A stretch of 64,000 nucleotides of DNA from assembly GCF_008630535.1 (NCBI RefSeq), contig NZ_VWPH01000014.1:1-64000 (forward strand), given 5' to 3'. This DNA comes from Saccharopolyspora hirsuta. Lineage in GTDB: Bacteria > Actinomycetota > Actinomycetes > Mycobacteriales > Pseudonocardiaceae. Position numbers and translations under genes: made by a program. Position 1 is the first letter of the stretch, and each line of letters starts with the position of its first letter. Of this stretch, positions 62,282 to 64,000 are shown in pieces. Under the pieces are notes generated by a model that had not been told where the DNA came from, searched no databases, and saw only the letters and a program-made list of their open reading frames with translations.

Positions 62282-63547
62282 ATGACCGCTGCTGCCCATG
62301 CCCAGAGCGCGACCAAGACCTTCGACCTGGGCAACGCCGTCGAACTGGTGTCCAAGGAAGAGGGCCACCGGCAGCCGCTGGCCCCCGAGTTCGTTTCGCT
62401 CGAAGACTTCTCCCCGCTGGAAGTCGCCTACGACTTCCCGCGGATCCGCCGCGAGGACATCGAAGCCGGTCCCCGCTCGATCTGGCGCTACAAGCAGCTG
62501 CTGCCGGTGCCCTCCAACGTCGAGGAGCACCCGAACACCGACCCCGGCTGTACCCGCCTGATCCGGGCCGACAAGCTCGCCAAGGCGCTGGGCGTCAAGC
62601 GGATCTGGATCAAGGACGACACCGGCAACCCGACCCACTCGTTCAAGGACCGCGTGGTCGCGGTCGCGCTGGCCGCCGCCCGCGAGTTCGGGTTCAAGGT
62701 GCTGGCCTGCCCGTCGACCGGCAACCTGGCCAACGCGGTGGCCGCGGCCGCCGCCCGCGCCGGTTGGGACTCGGTCGTGCTGGTGCCGAAGACCCTGGAG
62801 CGCGCCAAGATCCTGATGAGCGCGGTCTACGACGGCTCGCTGCTCGCCGTCGACGGCAACTACGACGACGTGAACCGCCTGGCCACCGAGCTGGCCGGGG
62901 AGCACGAGGACTGGGCGTTCGTCAACGTCAACGTCCGGCCCTACTACTCCGAGGGTTCCAAGACCCTGGCCTTCGAGGTCGCCGAGCAGCTCGGCTGGCG
63001 CATCCCCGAGCAGATCGTGGTGCCGATCGCCTCCGGCTCGCAGCTGACCAAGGTCCACAAGGGATTCAACGAGCTCGCCGAGGTCGGCCTGGTGGAGCCG
63101 AGCCCGGTGCGGATCTTCGGCGCGCAGGCCACCGGCTGCTCCCCGGTGTCCACCGCGTACAAGAACGGGCACGACGTGGTGCAGCCGGTCCGGCCGGACA
63201 CCATCGCCCGCTCGCTGGCCATCGGCGCGCCCGCCGACGGCCCGTACGTGCTGGACATCGTGCGCAAGACCAACGGCGCCATCGAGGACGTCACCGACGA
63301 CGAGGTCCGCGAGGGCATCCGGCTGCTGGCCCGCACCGAGGGCATCTTCGCCGAGACCGCCGGCGGGGTCACCGTGGCCACCGCGAAGAAGCTCATCGAG
63401 ACCGGCAAGATCGACCCGGACGCCGAGACCGTCCTGCTGATCACCGGTGACGGGCTGAAGACGCTGGACGCCGTCCAGGACCAGATCGGCCCGAAGGCCA
63501 CCGTGGCGCCGACGACCGAGGCCGTCAACCAGGCCCTGGGCCTGTAA
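62282..63547 (+). CDS. thrC: Threonine synthase
   Basis: A 421-residue PLP enzyme converting O-phosphohomoserine to threonine. The PLP lysine is in NPTHSFKDR, the phosphate loop is PSTGNLANAVA, and LITGDGLKT is near the C-terminus. Its length and N-terminal PLEVAYDFP place it with SAM-linked (type II plant/actinobacterial) enzymes. It is alone, not with hom or thrB, and sits under a SAM riboswitch. It competes with methionine synthesis for the homoserine branch. Confidence 0.95.
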   Translation: MTAAAHAQSATKTFDLGNAVELVSKEEGHRQPLAPEFVSLEDFSPLEVAYDFPRIRREDIEAGPRSIWRYKQLLPVPSNVEEHPNTDPGCTRLIRADKLAKALGVKRIWIKDDTGNPTHSFKDRVVAVALAAAREFGFKVLACPSTGNLANAVAAAAARAGWDSVVLVPKTLERAKILMSAVYDGSLLAVDGNYDDVNRLATELAGEHEDWAFVNVNVRPYYSEGSKTLAFEVAEQLGWRIPEQIVVPIASGSQLTKVHKGFNELAEVGLVEPSPVRIFGAQATGCSPVSTAYKNGHDVVQPVRPDTIARSLAIGAPADGPYVLDIVRKTNGAIEDVTDDEVREGIRLLARTEGIFAETAGGVTVATAKKLIETGKIDPDAETVLLITGDGLKTLDAVQDQIGPKATVAPTTEAVNQALGL

Positions 63548-63560
63548 GCCGCATCCCGGA

Positions 63561-63592
63561 AGTGCGCGGTGCTGCTCGCGGCACCGCGCACT
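63561..63592 (+). terminator. Rho-independent terminator after thrC
   Basis: AGTGCGCGGTGC at 63561-63572 pairs perfectly with 63581-63592 over an eight-base loop, followed by TTTT. It ends thrC and lies 24 bases before the comEC stop on the other strand. Confidence 0.88.
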
Positions 63593-63615
63593 TTTCGTCC
63601 ACGGTGGACGGGAGT

Positions 63616-64000
63616 TCAGCGGTCCACCGCGCGCAGCGGGTCTCCTCGTGAGATGTGCCGGGGTCCTTGCGGGCCGGGCAGGATCGCGATGTCTCCTTCC
63701 TTGTCGGTGCGCAGCACTTCCGCGCCGCCGCGGGTGAGCATGTCCATCACGAACGGGCTGGGGTGCCCGTAGCTGTTGCCGTCGCCGACGCTGATCAGCG
63801 CCGTCCTCGGCCGCACCGCGTTCAGGAACCTCGGTGTGGTGTACCGGGATCCGTGGTGCGGGACCTTGAGCACGTCGGCCCGCAGGTCCAGCCCGGCGGC
63901 GACGAGGTGGCCCTGGGCGGGCAGCTCGACGTCGCCGGTGAGCAGCAGCCGTCCGGCCGGAGTGGTCGCCAGCAGCACGATCGAGGCGTCGTTGGCGTCC
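63616..64000 (-). CDS. comEC: ComEC/Rec2 DNA-uptake protein, C-terminal part (cut by window end)
   Basis: The visible 127 codons are the end of the metallo-beta-lactamase-like domain of ComEC: LLLTGDVELPAQ, ADVLKVPHHGSRYT, GNSYGHPSPFVMDML and RTDKEGDIAIL. The frame stays open past position 64000 (DANDASIVLLATTPAGR), so the N-terminal membrane channel domain lies outside. ComEC moves single-stranded DNA into the cell during transformation. The order comEC-holA-rpsT is common; thrC is inserted here. Confidence 0.9.
   Translation of the reverse strand, partial: DANDASIVLLATTPAGRLLLTGDVELPAQGHLVAAGLDLRADVLKVPHHGSRYTTPRFLNAVRPRTALISVGDGNSYGHPSPFVMDMLTRGGAEVLRTDKEGDIAILPGPQGPRHISRGDPLRAVDR

Overview
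The window is a high-GC actinomycete chromosome segment. GC-rich third codon positions, frequent GTG/TTG starts and the gene order point to the Pseudonocardiales, and Saccharopolyspora-like is my best guess (inference, not a database match). The outer parts follow a gene order I know from Mycobacterium tuberculosis: uppS, recO, era, CBS protein, ybeY, phoH, rsmE, dnaJ, hrcA, hemW, sulfite reductase, cysH, chelatase, then lepA, rpsT, holA, comEC.

Layout. 0.2-14.5 kb: a mostly minus-strand housekeeping block for RNA/ribosome maturation and chaperones, interrupted between era and recO by small membrane proteins (two CD225/dispanin paralogues, DUF2752, DUF4190). 14.6-20.7 kb: assimilatory sulfate reduction on the plus strand, namely a short leader peptide, siroheme sulfite reductase, a 49-residue zinc ribbon, APS reductase, cysD, cysN and a sirohydrochlorin chelatase, with a long-stem structured leader in front of cysD. 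20.9-28.6 kb: the most unusual locus, two adjacent large genes with five tandem ADP-ribosylglycohydrolase modules. Only the first keeps every metal-binding residue, and it follows an N-terminal domain resembling type VII secretion-associated proteins. 28.6-32.6 kb: crotonase, Uma2 protein, a guanyl-RNase/barstar cassette and an orphan P450. 32.6-37.5 kb: valine (isobutyryl-CoA) catabolism, mmsA-acyl-CoA dehydrogenase-hydrolase-mmsB. 37.7-39.6 kb: HD hydrolase, Nudix, and a divergent ArsR/VOC pair. 39.6-44.2 kb: a sugar operon (RpiB-like isomerase, dihydroxyacetone-type kinase, SDR, TIM-barrel isomerase) with a divergent GntR regulator, probably for a C4 sugar alcohol. 44.3-53.4 kb: methyltransferase, MOSC, GNAT, Uma2, isocitrate lyase divergent from a RamB-type regulator, then a TetR gene sharing a 33-bp palindromic operator with a ZapE/AFG1 ATPase. 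53.6-64 kb: lepA, adenosine/adenine deaminase, gene remnants, two transporters, rpsT, holA, thrC under a SAM riboswitch, and the 3' end of comEC.

Intergenic DNA is rich in long palindromes. Two recurring families stand out: GAAATCG/GAAACTG arms near a CACGTC core, and CGTGAGCGG or CGTGAGTGCG hairpins. No rRNA, tRNA, CRISPR array or complete insertion sequence was seen.
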